The notes: generated by a model not told the origin, from the sequence alone. A DNA stretch of 64,000 nucleotides from Cladocopium goreaui (GCA_947184155.2 CAMXCT020001545.1:1-64000), one strand, 5' to 3'. Counted from the first letter of the stretch, positions 30,137 to 41,515 are shown. Made by a program: numbers and translations.

Positions 30137-30639
30137 TTGGTTGCTATGAATAGCGGCTTGGACTCGCTAGATGGCGAGGAGCAACTGGAAGCCGAGGGTG
30201 GAACCACGAGCCAAGTCGATGGCGGACAGGAGTCATGGCAGGGGAGTGATTGGGAATCTGGCTGGAGTGGATGGGGCTGGTATCCGTACTGGCGCTGGGG
30301 CACTCATAGCTGGAATAGAACCTATGTCACTGGCTATACCGGTGCTGGTAGTAATGACTCTAGCAATGGGAGTAGTAGTCAACGAACCAACACTGACATG
30401 GCTCCTGACACGACAGCTCAGCAGGTTGGACAGACCGAACCGCAACAGGTACCACCAACCACTGCGGCTGCGACTCCGACTACCAGTGGAACAACAACAG
30501 ACCCCTGGGCAAGCTGGGATCCTTGGCAATCCTCGTGGAATTCGCGTGGGACCTGGCAGAGCTCATGGGATGATCCTTGGCGCCAAAGCTCAAAACCAGA
30601 CTTCACAGATCCACCGTCCTGGCCGGGATGGAACCATAG

Positions 30640-31340
30640 GAAGTACTGGATCTTGGCAGTTCGAAGGTGGGACAAAACCACTGACTTTCCTGTGCACAAG
30701 CGTGCAGATCGGGTGCTTCGCATCCTCGGCTGGGAGATGCAGCCGGATTTTGAGCACATTGGCGAAGAAACCTTGTCTTCTCCAGGGTATCTTGACGCCA
30801 TCCTGGAGGTGATCAACAACAAAGCGGGCGTGCGCTCCGATGACGAGAAGCGCAAGGCATTCAGATCCATCATGGTGGAGGGCAATCGTCGCAAAGACGA
30901 AACCTTGGCACAGTATGCCGTGCGGAAGCAGCGAGACTTTGCTCAGGCAGCAGCGTTTGGAGTGGCTATTCCTTCAGAACTTCGAGCAGCAATGATGCGG
31001 GAAGGAGCCAACTTGAACGAGCAGAATCACCAAAACATGGTGGCTCTACTCCAAGGAAGAGAAGATGAACCAGATCAAGTGGCTCGCGTGCTGGGCAGAC
31101 TAGACATCCGATCAGATCGCCTTTCAGGTTTTGTGGAAGATCAAGCCGGGAGCTCGACCTTCATGTCGGAGGAGTTCGAGGCCCCTGACGAGACCTTCGG
31201 CGAGGAGATTGACGATGAAGACCTGATTGAAGAGCTCGAGCCTTTGGACTTGACCGAAGATCAGATCTGTGAGATCTATGCAGTTCTAGAGAACCGTCGC
31301 AAACGCACCTGGAAGGAGAACAAGCTTTTCAAGGCCGAGA
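30640..31340 (+). other. Gag capsid-like region
   Basis: Contains the pattern W-x3-VRRWDKTTDF, then helical segments (AEGNRRKDETLAQ-like; ELRAAMMREGANL) typical of dinoflagellate Copia Gag. It would form the particle shell. Confidence 0.6.
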
Positions 31341-31480
31341 TGAAGAAGGACAGAGGTTCCTTCACGAAAGGAACGGATGTGCAGCCTCCCAAAGGTCAAC
31401 ATGGCGGTCCTCTGGGCAACCGAGTCGGGCGCAATGGTCGGGCCCGCCTCAACCGAGAGGAGTTCAAGAAGATTAGCCGC

Positions 31481-31522
31481 TGTCGCATCTGCAACAAGAA
31501 GGGTCACCGGGCTGAAGATTGC
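31481..31522 (+). other. CCHC zinc knuckle (nucleocapsid)
   Basis: CRICNKKGHRAEDC matches C-x2-C-x4-H-x4-C; binds element RNA in the family. Confidence 0.9.
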
Positions 31523-31689
31523 CAGCTCAAAGACGCGAAAGGCAAGAAACCGGTGGCTCCATCTGGATTCACCTACTCTTCAAGCTGCGCATCAACCGGG
31601 AGTGGAACGCTTTTCAACTTCCTGGCCCATGCCGAGCTTCAGGAGATCATTCAGCAAGTTTGCCATGGGAAGCCAGAGTCCTCAGAGCA

Positions 31690-32090
31690 GTGGTCTTTCA
31701 TTGCCATGACTTCGGGCGATGCGATTTTGGACATCGGTGCAACACAGGATCTCATCGGAAAGCCAGCGTTGGACTTCTTGACTCAGCACTTGTTCAACTT
31801 AGGCTTGAAGCCAATCCTTGTGGATGCCCCGGTGAAGATTCCTGCAGGCATTGGCGGAACCGCCAACACTTTGGGTGCAGTTCTTATTCCTGTAGCTCCA
31901 GGTGGTGTTCCTGGTGTACTCGAGATGACGATCCTTGAGGCAGACGTGCCTCCTTTGCTGAGCGTGGGTTTCTTAGAGTTCTTAGGTGCCACCATTGATC
32001 TTTCCAAAGAAGTCATCATTTTGAAGACTCTTGGGGTGCAGATTCCTTTGCGGAAGCTGACTTCCGGGCATCGCACCATTCCTTTGATAG
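31690..32090 (+). other. Aspartic protease domain, active-site variant
   Basis: The catalytic motif reads DIGAT (LDIGATQDLIG, codons at 31730-31741) where the family has D-[ST]-G. The flap/second half follows (PAGIGGTANTLG; PPLLSVGFLEFLGA). The Ile in place of Thr/Ser may weaken activity. Confidence 0.7.
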
Positions 32091-32326
32091 AGTGGGCTGG
32101 CGGAGATTTTCCAGTACCACGAGATTTGCGTCTCAAGTATGGCCTCACGGAAACGGCCTTCAACACTTCTGCGCAGGACTCTTCCGCGTATACAAAAGAG
32201 CAGCTGTCCTATGAAGGGAATTTATCCAATCTTTGTTTTGAGACCTTTGAAAATGAGCCCATTGACAACAACTCCAACATCAACATCATGTCTTGCACGA
32301 GCCATGTTGAACGTTTTCCTTCATTT

Positions 32327-32327
<1 letters not shown>

Positions 32328-32363
<36 letters not shown>
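32328..32363 (+). repeat. CAG repeat coding poly-Gln
   Basis: Eleven CAG codons in a row in the polyprotein frame, a likely slippage site near the place where the coding signal changes frame. Confidence 0.9.
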
Positions 32364-32474
32364 CATTAGGTTGTGCACATGTCTCAGACTCGGAGTACGG
32401 CAGATGTTTTCAAGAAGTTGATCATGTAGTTCCATCTGGAGCAGAAGTGCCAGCTCATCCATGTTGCGGTTTCC

Positions 32475-33224
32475 GTGTTTGTGGGCCCAAGCAAAGCCAA
32501 TCTGATCTCATGGGAGATCAAACCAGCAAACTTGACTCGCAATTCGATACCTCTTCGACCAGAGACACAGCTCTTCGCCATGCCGTCATTGATCTCCGAA
32601 CAGAGGTCAGAGCTGCTGTGCCAGTTGTGGAAGAAGATGGTGATCTCAATCTTCGAGATCTTAGAAGTGAACCGCGCCACCTTTGCCAGACTGGCGCGTG
32701 CGGAGAACAAGCAGAAGAGCGCTCTCTCGGACAAGACCGGCTAACTGGTGGGAGACGAACAAGCCGTGGGCAAGTGTCTCCATCCTCCCAACCGGATGGT
32801 GCATCGGGCCAACCAGTACGCATTTTGGACTGTGTGCCTGAATTGCAAAGCCCGGCTGTCATATCGCAGCAAGAGGACCTCAAACGCTTTGGGAAGAAAG
32901 GGAACGGGCCGCTCTTTGACTCAAGCGGCACCAAGTCAACTTCACTACGTCCCCACGGTCCCGGAGACGGCGGATCAGTCCTCTGGAAGTGCAGCGACCC
33001 CAGCTGGTCCCATGCCACCAGTGAACTCGGACATGACGCAGATGCTGGGCATGCTGCACTCAGCCCTGACGGACCTTGCGCGAGGTCAGACTCAAATTCT
33101 GATGATCATGGGGCAAGATCCAAATTCGGTTCAGACGGAAGCTCAAGCGTCGAACCGTCAAGAGATGGACACCCAGAGTTGGGAGGCAATGTCAAATCCC
33201 AACCTTTCTCCAGCCGAAGACTGA
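32475..33224 (+). pseudogene. Alternative-frame coding segment with CxxC motif
   Basis: In frame 0, not the polyprotein frame 2, this stretch shows strong third-position GC and natural composition, broken only by one TAA at 32742-32744. It includes KKMVISIFEILEVNRATFAR and, after the stop, HPPNRMVHRANQYAFW followed by CLNCKARLSY. It looks like an ancestral part of the polyprotein displaced by compensating indels while frame 2 stayed open by chance; an overlapping extra ORF is the alternative. Confidence 0.5.
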
Positions 33225-33409
33225 AGACAAAGGGGCATCAATGGCCCTCATGGATGGTTCGCTCCTCAATGATGATGGCGACCACGTTGCTTTCCATTAC
33301 AGATTGTTCTGATGCTCTCCAAGTGAAGGCTTCTGAGAATGGAATGGACCACCGTGCTTTTGCTGCGTGGTGTGAGTTTCCTCCTCAAGTTCCCACCTCA
33401 AATGCAGTG

Positions 33410-33767
33410 CTTGGAGAAGTATGTCTTGATGATCGGGCCGTGCCATTTGCATCAGAGCTTGGAGAAGTATGTCCTCACGATCGGGCTTCAGCACTTGCAA
33501 CTGAGCTTGGAGAAGTATGTCTTCACGATCGGGCTGCAACCGAGCATGCGCTTGGCGAAGTATGTCCTCACGATCGAGCTGCAACTGAGCAGGTGCTTGG
33601 TGAAGTATGTCCTCACGATCGGGCTGCAACTGAGCAGGTGCTTGGTGAAGTACGTCATCACGATCGGGCTTCAGCATTGGCATCTGAGCTTGGAGAAGTT
33701 TGTCTTCACGATCGGGCTGCGGCATTTGCATCTGAGCTTGGCGAAGTATGTCCTCAAGATCGGGCTC
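33410..33767 (+). repeat. Eight tandem 45/48-bp coding repeats (LGEVCxHDRA)
   Basis: Eight in-frame units of 15-16 residues with core LGEVCPHDRA and spacers ATEQV or SALASE. All + units keep the frame; the opposite strand is open too, a by-product of the repeat. Function unknown. Confidence 0.85.
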
Positions 33768-34309
33768 TGGTAACCCCTGCTCAGACTGAGCAGGATGAGT
33801 CTTCTCATCACGATGCAGAAGGTCGTCAGGAGCTGTGGCCTAGACACGTCACAGCGGCCGCCGAGCGTGTGATCCACCACCTGCAACCTGGAGAGTTTCC
33901 AGACTTGGTGCAAGACAAATCTCGGGTATGCATTTGGTGGCAGGTCTTCGAGGCCAACTCTGGTCACGTGCTTTGGAATTCTCCTGGGGCCTGTCCTGAG
34001 GATGTGGAATTTTGGAATCATTCCCAGGCCATCGAGTTGAGAACTTATTTCATCCCGATGGACTTCGCCTACCTCATGCAGTGGTGCAACCTGGACTCTG
34101 AGCCTATTGGATTTGACGAGGCAGGCAAGCCCTCTCTCAGAGGACCCTATTGGATTTTCGCATCTCAACGCCTTCACGACGTGCTCTATGAGGAGTCCGA
34201 AGTGAACGACGTTCAAGAATCTTCTGCAACCTTGGCTAAGTGTTTTCACAACCTATGTCATGCAGTGGGACAACGCCCTGGTGTCCAACTTGAACCTCAG
34301 CAGCTGGCC

Positions 34310-34965
34310 TTCGTGGAGTTGTTCTCACCTCCGAGGGTTAGTCCTCATGTCCGGAAGTTGGGCCTTCCAGTTTTGGACGATGCCGAGGCTTTTGACTTGA
34401 CCTACGGCTGGGATGTGCGGAAGAAAGAACACCGTCAGAAGGCCAGAAACATCCTGAAGAAGAGGAGACCTAAACAGCTGATGGCATCACCTGAGTGCAA
34501 AGCCTTCAGCTCCCTCATGAACATCAACTGGGACAAGATGAACCCCTTGGAAGTCCAGCGCATCGTGGCTGAAGGGCAGCTGATGTGGAATTTCTCTCTC
34601 GAGGCCATCTACGATCAGCTTGATGCCGGAGGCTACTTTGGACTTGAACATCCTTTGCGCTCAGCAGCCTGGGGTTTGCCGAAGACACAAAAACTGCTTC
34701 GACGCGAGGACGTGGCCCTCATAGCCTTCGATCAATGCTCCCTTGGACTTTCAGTGAGCGAAGATCAGAGGCTGTCTCAGAAAGGGACAAAAATCGCCAC
34801 GAACAACCCCTGGCTTGCCAAGTTTCTCATCCGACAGCAGTGCTCTTGTGTCGAACCTCATCGGGTACTGGAGCAAGGACTTCCTGCTTTAGCTCAACAA
34901 TATCCTTCTGCTCTTTGTCAAGGCATAGCCAATGCCACATTGCAGGTATGTCTCGATTTACCTGC
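34310..34965 (+). other. SAM-methyltransferase-like (cytosine-C5-like) domain
   Basis: Motifs in the order of C5-cytosine methyltransferases: FVELFSPPRVS (motif I-like), AFDLTYGWDV (II-like), MASPECKAFSSL (IV-like, with Cys in the catalytic place; PEC instead of PPC), GLEHPLRSAAW (VI-like, E-H-P instead of ENV) and QKGTKIATNN (late motif-like). It sits between the Gag/protease part and integrase in the same frame. DNA methyltransferases captured by dinoflagellate retrotransposons are known; whether this diverged copy is active is not shown. Confidence 0.5.
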
Positions 34966-35124
34966 TCCCTCCTATGCCTTGGATTTGGACTTGTGGGCTA
35001 GGAAGGATGTCCCCTCAAATTGGACTTTCTTCGGGGACGATGAGGAAGACACTGAGCAATCTCCTCCAGAAAGTCAAGTGCCAGAGGAGACCAACATCGA
35101 AGACCTCCCACAAGTTTCAGGAGC

Positions 35125-36215
35125 CCAAAAACGATTGATTCACAAGGTCCATATCAACACTGGACATCCTCCACTTGAGAGATTTCTTCGCGCTTTACGC
35201 GCTGCTGGAGCCCTTCCCCAAGTCCTTCGATATGTCAAGGAAGAGTACCAGTGCGAACACTGCAATCTCAAGCATCGAGCTGACAACCGTCACCGAGCCC
35301 ATTTTCCTCAGACGTTCGGGTTCAACAAGGTTGTTAGTGTGGACTTCCTCTACCTCCCTTTCAAGGAGCAGCAGATCCCTATGCTAAACATGGTGTGCAC
35401 TGGAACTAACTACCATGTGGCCGTCCGAGCTCCCACAAGAACAGATCATGGAGGCACTCCTTCAGCTCAAACTGCCTGGAGGACTTTTGCCGGATCCTGG
35501 ATCAGGTACTTAGGCTGTCCTGAGATGATTATCTGCGACAGCGGCAACGAGTTCAAGGGCGTGTTCGAACGCCACTGTGAGCAAATGGGCATCCTACAAC
35601 ACGTCATTCTTCCTGAATCACCATGGCAGAACGCAAAGGCAGAAAGACATGGAGGATGGCTCAAAAACAAGCTCGACGCCGAGATCAGCAGTGGCAGATG
35701 CGTCTTTGACAGTCTAGCTGAACTGGACGAGTACTTGGCAGCCATCACCTCTACCAAGAATCGCTGGTTTTGCCGAGGCGGATTCACTCCCAGTCAGCTT
35801 GTCTTTGGCCAGATGCCTCGCATCCCAGGAGAGCTTCTCTCAGACGATGTCCTTGGACTTCATGGACTCCGAGATGCTTATGAAGACCCTCTTCAAGTTG
35901 ACCAAGCTGCAACTGAATATCGTCGCAGCCATGAAATCCGTGAGAGAGCCAAGCAGGCAGCACTGGAGCAGTCTTCCAAAGACACCATCAGAAAAGCCTC
36001 CCATGCTGCAATGCACCAGTCTCGTCACTGGAGAGTGGGACAATGGGTCTATGTCTTTCGACGAGCCAAGACCAACCAGGAACTGCATCTCAGGAATCGC
36101 TGGGTTTGCCCCGGATTGGTCACCCTGGTCAACAATCAGACTGTCTATGTGGCCATGCGAACCAGACTCTGGCGATGCTCAGCCGAGCAGTTGCGTGCCG
36201 CTCTACCCAGCGAGC
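35125..36215 (+). other. Integrase domain
   Basis: HHCC zinc region (HKVHINTGHPP...CEHC at about 35137-35262) and DDE core: VSVDFLYL (about 35335), CDSGNEFKG (about 35530), and NAKAERHGGW (about 35632). Inserts element cDNA into the host genome. All key residues are present. Confidence 0.9.
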
Positions 36216-37435
36216 TCCTAGGCCGAGAACTGGCTTCCGATCCTGGACTGGCCGAGTTGGTGCGAAGGGTCACGACTGGAGTCATGCCTGGAGCTGTCGA
36301 TGTGTCCAAAGAAGGACCTCCTGACAACTCAAGTCATTTTGACCCCGTTGAGCGAGCAGATGAAGGAATCGCCGCAAGCGGTCCCATGCCTCAGCTCGGA
36401 GAGGCGTCGCAAGCACCTCAGCCAGTTGATGCGGTGCCTCCTGGACTTTTGCCTGCATCATCCCTATCAGCTCCTCTTCCACCAATGCCAGTCCCACAAG
36501 AAGACAGACCTGTCGTTTTCGTTCCTGCCCCTCCTGGACTTTCAGCCCCTTCATCCAGAAGGACATCCGTTGAGGAACCAGCGGCAGAACCTGGACAAGA
36601 ACAGCCTATGGAACAAGATTTGCCTACAATCCCAGAGGACGGGTCCGATTTCGACTCATCTCCCCAGTCCTCCACGGGAGAGGCGACCGAAAGGCCCTCC
36701 AAGGCAGCACGAACCGAGGAGGAGACAACCCCTGCGTCTGCAGGTGAATCCAGAGAAGTTGCCTCCAGCAGTGACACGCGAGCTCCTGGAACTCCAGTTA
36801 GAAGACTGCTGGACACCATTCCCTATCATCGACGGCAAGCCTCGTCTCATCTCACTCCTGGTGAAGATCTTGAACCTGATGGCCGAGTGCAACTTCAAGC
36901 CAGGGAGTTTGAACAACTCAGACAAGATCATCTTCCCGACGACTCCGATCGAAGTCTTGCTCAATTTGAAGCAGAAGGCTGGAGTGGGAATTTCTTCAAC
37001 TATAGCCTAGGGGATCAGACCTTGCGCCTGCAGCCAGATCAAACTTGGAGCTTGATGACCAAGCGCGGAGGAGAGGTGACCTTGAAAGAGCTGAACTCGG
37101 AAGAACGGAAGCTCTTCGAAGCATCTGATCACCTGGAATGGCAAGCCATTCTCAAGACCAAGGCCGTTCGTGTTGTTCACGGGGCCGAAGCTGATGCTCT
37201 TCGCAAAAAGTACCCTGACCGGATCCTATCCAGTCGGATGGTACGTCGTCGCAAGCCGCTGGACGAGGTCAACAAGTGGAAGGCCAAATCACGATGGTGT
37301 CTTCATGGACATTCAGACCCAGACACGTCTAGCCTGATGACCTATGCTCCAACTCCTCAAGCAGAGAGCATCATGATGTTTTGTCAAACTGGACTGACTT
37401 TGGGGATGAAGTTCGCTTTTGGAGATGTCAAGAAT

Positions 37436-37461
37436 GCATTTTGTCAAAGCATTTTGTCAAA
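37436..37461 (+). repeat. 13-bp tandem duplication breaking RT
   Basis: gcattttgtcaaa occurs twice in a row. Thirteen extra bases shift the frame by one; the frame before and the frame after meet exactly at this repeat. Confidence 0.9.
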
Positions 37462-38975
37462 GCAACAAGCTCCGACGTCCTCGTGGGCCTTTGTTTGCTG
37501 AGCCTTGCGAAGGGTTATCTTTACCACCTGGCTCCCTCATTATCATTGAGGTTCCTGTCTATGGACTTGACGATGCACCTGCGTCATGGCGACTCACAGT
37601 AACTTCATTCCTGGTGGAGTCTCTGCAGTTTCAGAGGAATCTCGTTGAGCCGTGTTGGTTTTCATACTTTGACCCAGACTCTGGCAAATGCACTGCCCAG
37701 CTTCTTGTGGAAGTCGACGACTTCATCATTGCAGCCTCTCCTGAAACCTATGACTCATTGAGGAAGTCTTTGACTGAGCGATTTGAATTTGGTAAGTGGG
37801 ATGAGTCCACTGCCGAATATGCAGGGCGCCGAATCCGATGCTTTGAGGATCGCATTCTGGTGGACCAGTACAAGTATATTCATGAGCAAGTGTTTCCCAT
37901 TCAACTTCCTCGTGGCAGAAAGCAAGACAAGAACGAACCTCTCACCAAGGATGAGTTCGACATGCTTCGCAGTCTGATCTTCAAGATTAGCTGGATCGGG
38001 CGTGAGTCTCGGCCCGAAGCTGCCGGACTTTCCTCCATACTTGCGAGCAAGTTACCTTGTGCCACCATCGGAGACATTTTGAATGTGAACAAGTTTGTGA
38101 ATCAGCTGCGCTCCACTGCCGATAGACCTCTGACCATTTGGCGATTTCATCCAGATAGCATGTGCTTTGTGGTGTGCAGTGACGCTGGCGGAATCAACGT
38201 GAAGGGTGACACCGAGATCCTAGACTCTGAGGGACTGCCCACTGATGCCACTCAAGGTGCCTGGATTGTTTTAACCACATCAAAGCTTCCTGAAGGTACC
38301 GAAAAGGTAAAGGCAAGTCCCATGACATGGAGGTCATCCAAATTAAAACGTAAAGTATTTTCCACTTTCGGGGGTGAGACGCAGGCCATGCTCCAAGGTA
38401 TTAATGAGGTTGATTGGTTGCAAATCATGTATAGGGATGCTGTGCAACATGATGTGAGCATTAGGTCCTGGCGTAACTCTTTAAGCCCTCATATGGTAGT
38501 CATGCGGGGTGAGTGTCGCATGGGCGGTCGTCAGCAACAGTGCTCAGTGACGGATGCAAAGAGTTTGTATGACTGCTTGTTGAAAGAAAATCCGTCAGGC
38601 AAGCAGGATCGAAAGTCATCGCTGGAATTGGCTATCATTTTGCGTGATCTTCAGGAGACTAGATCTATGATTCGTTGGGTTCCCCATCAGAAAATGCCAA
38701 TAGATGCTTTGACAAAAGAAGATCCTTCAAAAGCCAACGATGCACTGAACCATCTGCTGAAAACCGGATGGCTGAGTTTGGTGGACGTGGAAGATGAGCT
38801 TAAAGCTCGAAAGTCAGACGCGAGTTTTCGACGCAGAAGCCAGCATGCCAGTCGACAGAGATTGACTGATGAGTATGTAGAACAGATGAACAGCTTCTTG
38901 CAGTCCCTTTGGTCAATGGTAACCGGGGGGGATGTCGAATTTTACCACTGTCTGACACGTCACCATTTGAATTAG
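37449..38975 (+). pseudogene. RT (rest) and RNase H, out of frame with the 5' part
   Basis: The open frame continues from the 13-bp repeat to a TAG at 38973-38975 inside the 3' LTR. It has VYGLDDAPASW, the catalytic VEVDDFII at about 37709 (variant of YVDD), RNase H acidic residues in CSDAGG (38178), GGETQAML (38370) and VTDAKSLYD (38546), and HQKMPIDALTK at about 38686. Complete apart from the shift. Confidence 0.9.
38925..38932 (+). promoter_or_regulatory. Polypurine tract
   Basis: GGGGGGGA directly before the 3' LTR; primes plus-strand DNA synthesis in the family. Confidence 0.85.
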
Positions 38976-39074
38976 GTTTGACCAAAGGTTTCGCCACTTG
39001 ACTTGTGGCTCAAGGCCCTACCGCTAAAACAGAGGCGCGTGCTGTTCATCCATGGGCTTCCAGCTGTTTCGTCA
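38933..39074 (+). repeat. 3' LTR (142 bp)
   Basis: Identical to the 5' LTR; followed by tgatg at 39075-39079. Confidence 0.95.
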
Positions 39075-39170
39075 TGATGAATATTGATGATCTACCTATG
39101 AAGAATATAGATTTTACGTCAATGATGGTTTTACCTTTAAAACATCATGATGTTCATCGATTTTCCACAG

Positions 39171-39320
39171 GTTTGATCACTGGAGGGGACGCCAGTGGCC
39201 ACCAAGGAACGATCTCTTTGTCTCGCGTGGGCATCCCCGCTCAGGTGGTGGATCAGATTGAGGAGGAGCAAAATACGCAACTGCTGCGTGGCCGCGCGGA
39301 TAAAAGGAGTGTGGCATGCG
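39171..39320 (+). CDS. Strong candidate exon just after the retrotransposon (49 codons)
   Basis: It lies between cgattttccacag and GCATGCG|GTAAGC, both strong sites; phase 1 in and out. The frame LITGGDASGHQGTISLSR is followed by VGIPAQVVDQIEEEQNTQ and RGRADKRSVAC; high GC3 and natural composition. Family not recognised. The Copia element lies in its upstream intron. Confidence 0.6.
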
Positions 39321-40028
39321 GTAAGCTGACATGAAACCATTGTTTATATGAGTGGTATAGTATTCAATGTTATTCAATGTATTTCATTGTTATGAAATGC
39401 TATTCAGTGTTAATTCAATGTTATTCATTGTTATTCAATGTTTCCTTTATGAATCAGCCATAGTGTTTTGGAGGAATGTTTCACGTGACCCAAATGGAGT
39501 ACAAGCAACTCCGCTGGGTGGCATTATGACAGTGCATGGCTTGCCTCAGTAATCTCAATACCTTTAACCCCCCTGAATTGACTGGTTTTTATACCCAGAA
39601 CATTGTCCATATGGATCCATATGGTCGTCATATGGTGGTTTCAAGTAGCAGTTCATTTCACCTCGCTATGCCCAATATCTAGACAACTTACGTCGGAGAT
39701 GGAAATTGGATGAAATTGGGAATCTTTGCAAGCAGTCTATGATAGATCAATATCTATGTTCCCTTTATATCATGTTTGGCGTCCTTTTTTCAAAAGAGAA
39801 CATCATCAATGGACATATCTTACTGTCGAGGTCGCCGTGTGGCCATCACTGTCCGAAAAGGAACATTTTAGCAGGAAACAACCAGGTTTTTTTGTTAAAC
39901 ATGTGTAAACCATGAATGAATTACCCTCCGGTAATCTAACAGGGCTCTCGAAAATGGGTGAAGATGTGTTTGATTTAGGTCGATACTTTCCTCAAAAAAT
40001 GGTGTCGATTTCCCCCTATTTTTCCATA
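39321..40028. repeat. Intron-like stretch
   Basis: gttattcaatg-type repeats at 39360-39445, a coding-like patch at about 39470-39550, and a lone MITE A-like half-end at 39921-39955. No gene called. Confidence 0.4.
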
Positions 40029-40118
40029 CCCATAGGATCCATGTATGCTATATATGGTAACATTTACCATCAATATACCCCCAATGTTAGCATATATACC
40101 ATACATGGATCCTATGGG
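40029..40118. repeat. MITE family F copy 2
   Basis: 90-bp palindrome, nearly identical to 16287-16376, again flanked by ata. Confidence 0.75.
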
Positions 40119-40144
40119 ATAGCAAAGTGTTCAATGACCAGATG

Positions 40145-40283
40145 GTTTTCCGACGTTTTCCGGGTTCCGTGGGAATTGTCCCTGGAGATCCCTGGGAAGT
40201 TCGAGGTTTGTCTCAATCCTGAAGAGCACGCTGGAGCAGAGGAGATCTGCCGCTGGATGGCGTGGAGATGGAGGTGGACCAAG
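40145..40283 (+). CDS. Candidate exon, frame uncertain
   Basis: Two frames are open to ACCAAG|GTTTGG: one reads PGKFEVCLNPEEHAGAEE, the other VSILKSTLEQRRSAAG. The second would fit phase 1 from 39320 through the acceptor at caatgaccag (40141). Confidence 0.35.
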
Positions 40284-41033
40284 GTTTGGATTTCATGGTT
40301 TTTGTTACGTTTAACCATCCAAAAATGCTGATTTCTTGAGATATATAATAATGATATATATATATACCTCCAATCAAAATCTTGGCTTATGGAATATTAA
40401 TGGGAGATCATGAAATAATGATAAATGATATACCTTGATTGCCGGTTTGTCTATGATTTGCTTCATTTTCCCAACGGGAAAAGCCGCGACGACTGGGGAA
40501 TCCATAGGGAATGTGTGTTTATTTGTTTGGTTGGTAAACATCGGGATGTCAATTGTCTATACCTCGGGGCTTATACACCAACATTTCACACGCAGTTTGT
40601 ATGGTTATGGTGATCCGCTACTATTTTCATGCTTCCCACATGAATGTGTTATGGATCTTTGAACGTCATTATGTAGATCCAGAATGATATAGTATGGCTC
40701 CACGTGCCACAATAATGGTCAATCCCAGGGGAAAAAAATGTGGTTATACTCAGTACTCCGTGGGCAACTTTGACAGTGTTTGATCTCATCAATGGGAACT
40801 TCAGGTTCCTAAAGTGGAGGTACGTTAGTACCAAAAAGGGCTATATTACTGTGGGGATATTCCCTGAAATTTAGCCCTTACGTAGGTCTTATACATGATA
40901 TACATGGTAGCTGCAATGAAATGGTTCCTGAAATTGAGGTATCCAGAAGAATACCATGATTCCATATGATTCCACTTGGGGATACATTTTATTATTTGTT
41001 GCTTGCCAATGGGTCATTCTATGGTTATACTTA
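40284..41033. repeat. Intron-like stretch with a diverged family G repeat
   Basis: About 40791-40945 resembles the family G palindrome (aatgggaacttcaggttcct...). Nothing else supported. Confidence 0.4.
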
Positions 41034-41206
41034 GTACTCCACCCAACTTTGTGTCAACTCGAGCTGACCGCTGATGGAGAGTCTGCTGAGGTCAAGGAAA
41101 GTCTCAAGATCTTGCCCCAAACCTTGAACTTCACGGTGTGCAAAGGCTACCTGACGCTCCCAAAGGGTTTCCAACATATTGGGACGGAAATCATGGGGAA
41201 GAGTTG
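41034..41206 (+). CDS. Candidate exon (up to 57 codons)
   Basis: After ggttatacttag the frame reads LELTADGESAEVKESLKIL and LNFTVCKGYLTLPKGFQH; good composition. It runs to a TGA at 41204, but an earlier donor (CACG|GTGTGC, 41137) is possible. Confidence 0.4.
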
Positions 41207-41515
41207 AGAAAATGAGGATTTTACTATTAATGATCTTCCTCTTAATGATAATGAATACATATATTAATCGTTGAATCAGGTGTAAAATCAGTTGAGATAT
41301 GATCTTCCAGATATTGATTACAACTGATCAAAAACGATCATCAGATGGGGAGATCATGAACATATTCAATGATGATTTGGTAATGCCATGGATCTTCAAT
41401 AGATTTTCATGGATGCTTAACGGACAAGCGATGGATATTTTACTGGATGAGGATCCCAGAGGACCCTCCGGAAATGGAAAATCACCATCTTTGATAGGTA
41501 AATCACTGGTTGGTG

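Larger units (their letters stand above)
30146..37501 (+). pseudogene. Gag-Pol polyprotein, 5' part, frameshifted in RT
   Basis: The first ATG after the PBS (30146) opens about 2450 codons. The order is: a Gly/Trp/Ser-rich N-terminus, Gag core (about residues 165-400), CCHC knuckle (446-459), protease (around 529), a low-complexity/poly-Gln zone, a segment whose coding signal lies in another frame, an octad repeat, a methyltransferase-like domain (about 1389-1600), integrase (about 1660-2020), a Ser/Pro-rich linker, and the start of RT (about 2330 on). The frame runs into a stop at 37499 after a 13-bp tandem duplication (37436-37461). The rest of RT continues in another frame. Open ORF upstream of 30146 lies in the LTR and has no ATG. 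Confidence 0.85.
29980..39074 (+). mobile_element. Ty1/Copia-type LTR retrotransposon (9095 bp)
   Basis: Complete element: identical 142-bp LTRs with TG...CA ends, 5-bp target duplication, a PBS resembling the initiator-Met tRNA type, purine-rich PPT, and coding order Gag, protease, (methyltransferase-like insert), integrase, RT, RNase H. Integrase before RT defines Copia. Identical LTRs point to a recent insertion, yet the polyprotein is broken by a 13-bp tandem duplication in RT and has an unusual protease motif, so this copy is probably non-autonomous. Confidence 0.95.

Noticed and set aside
30050..30145. Polyprotein start at 30050
   Set aside because: That codon is TTG inside the 5' LTR; the first ATG after the PBS is at 30146.
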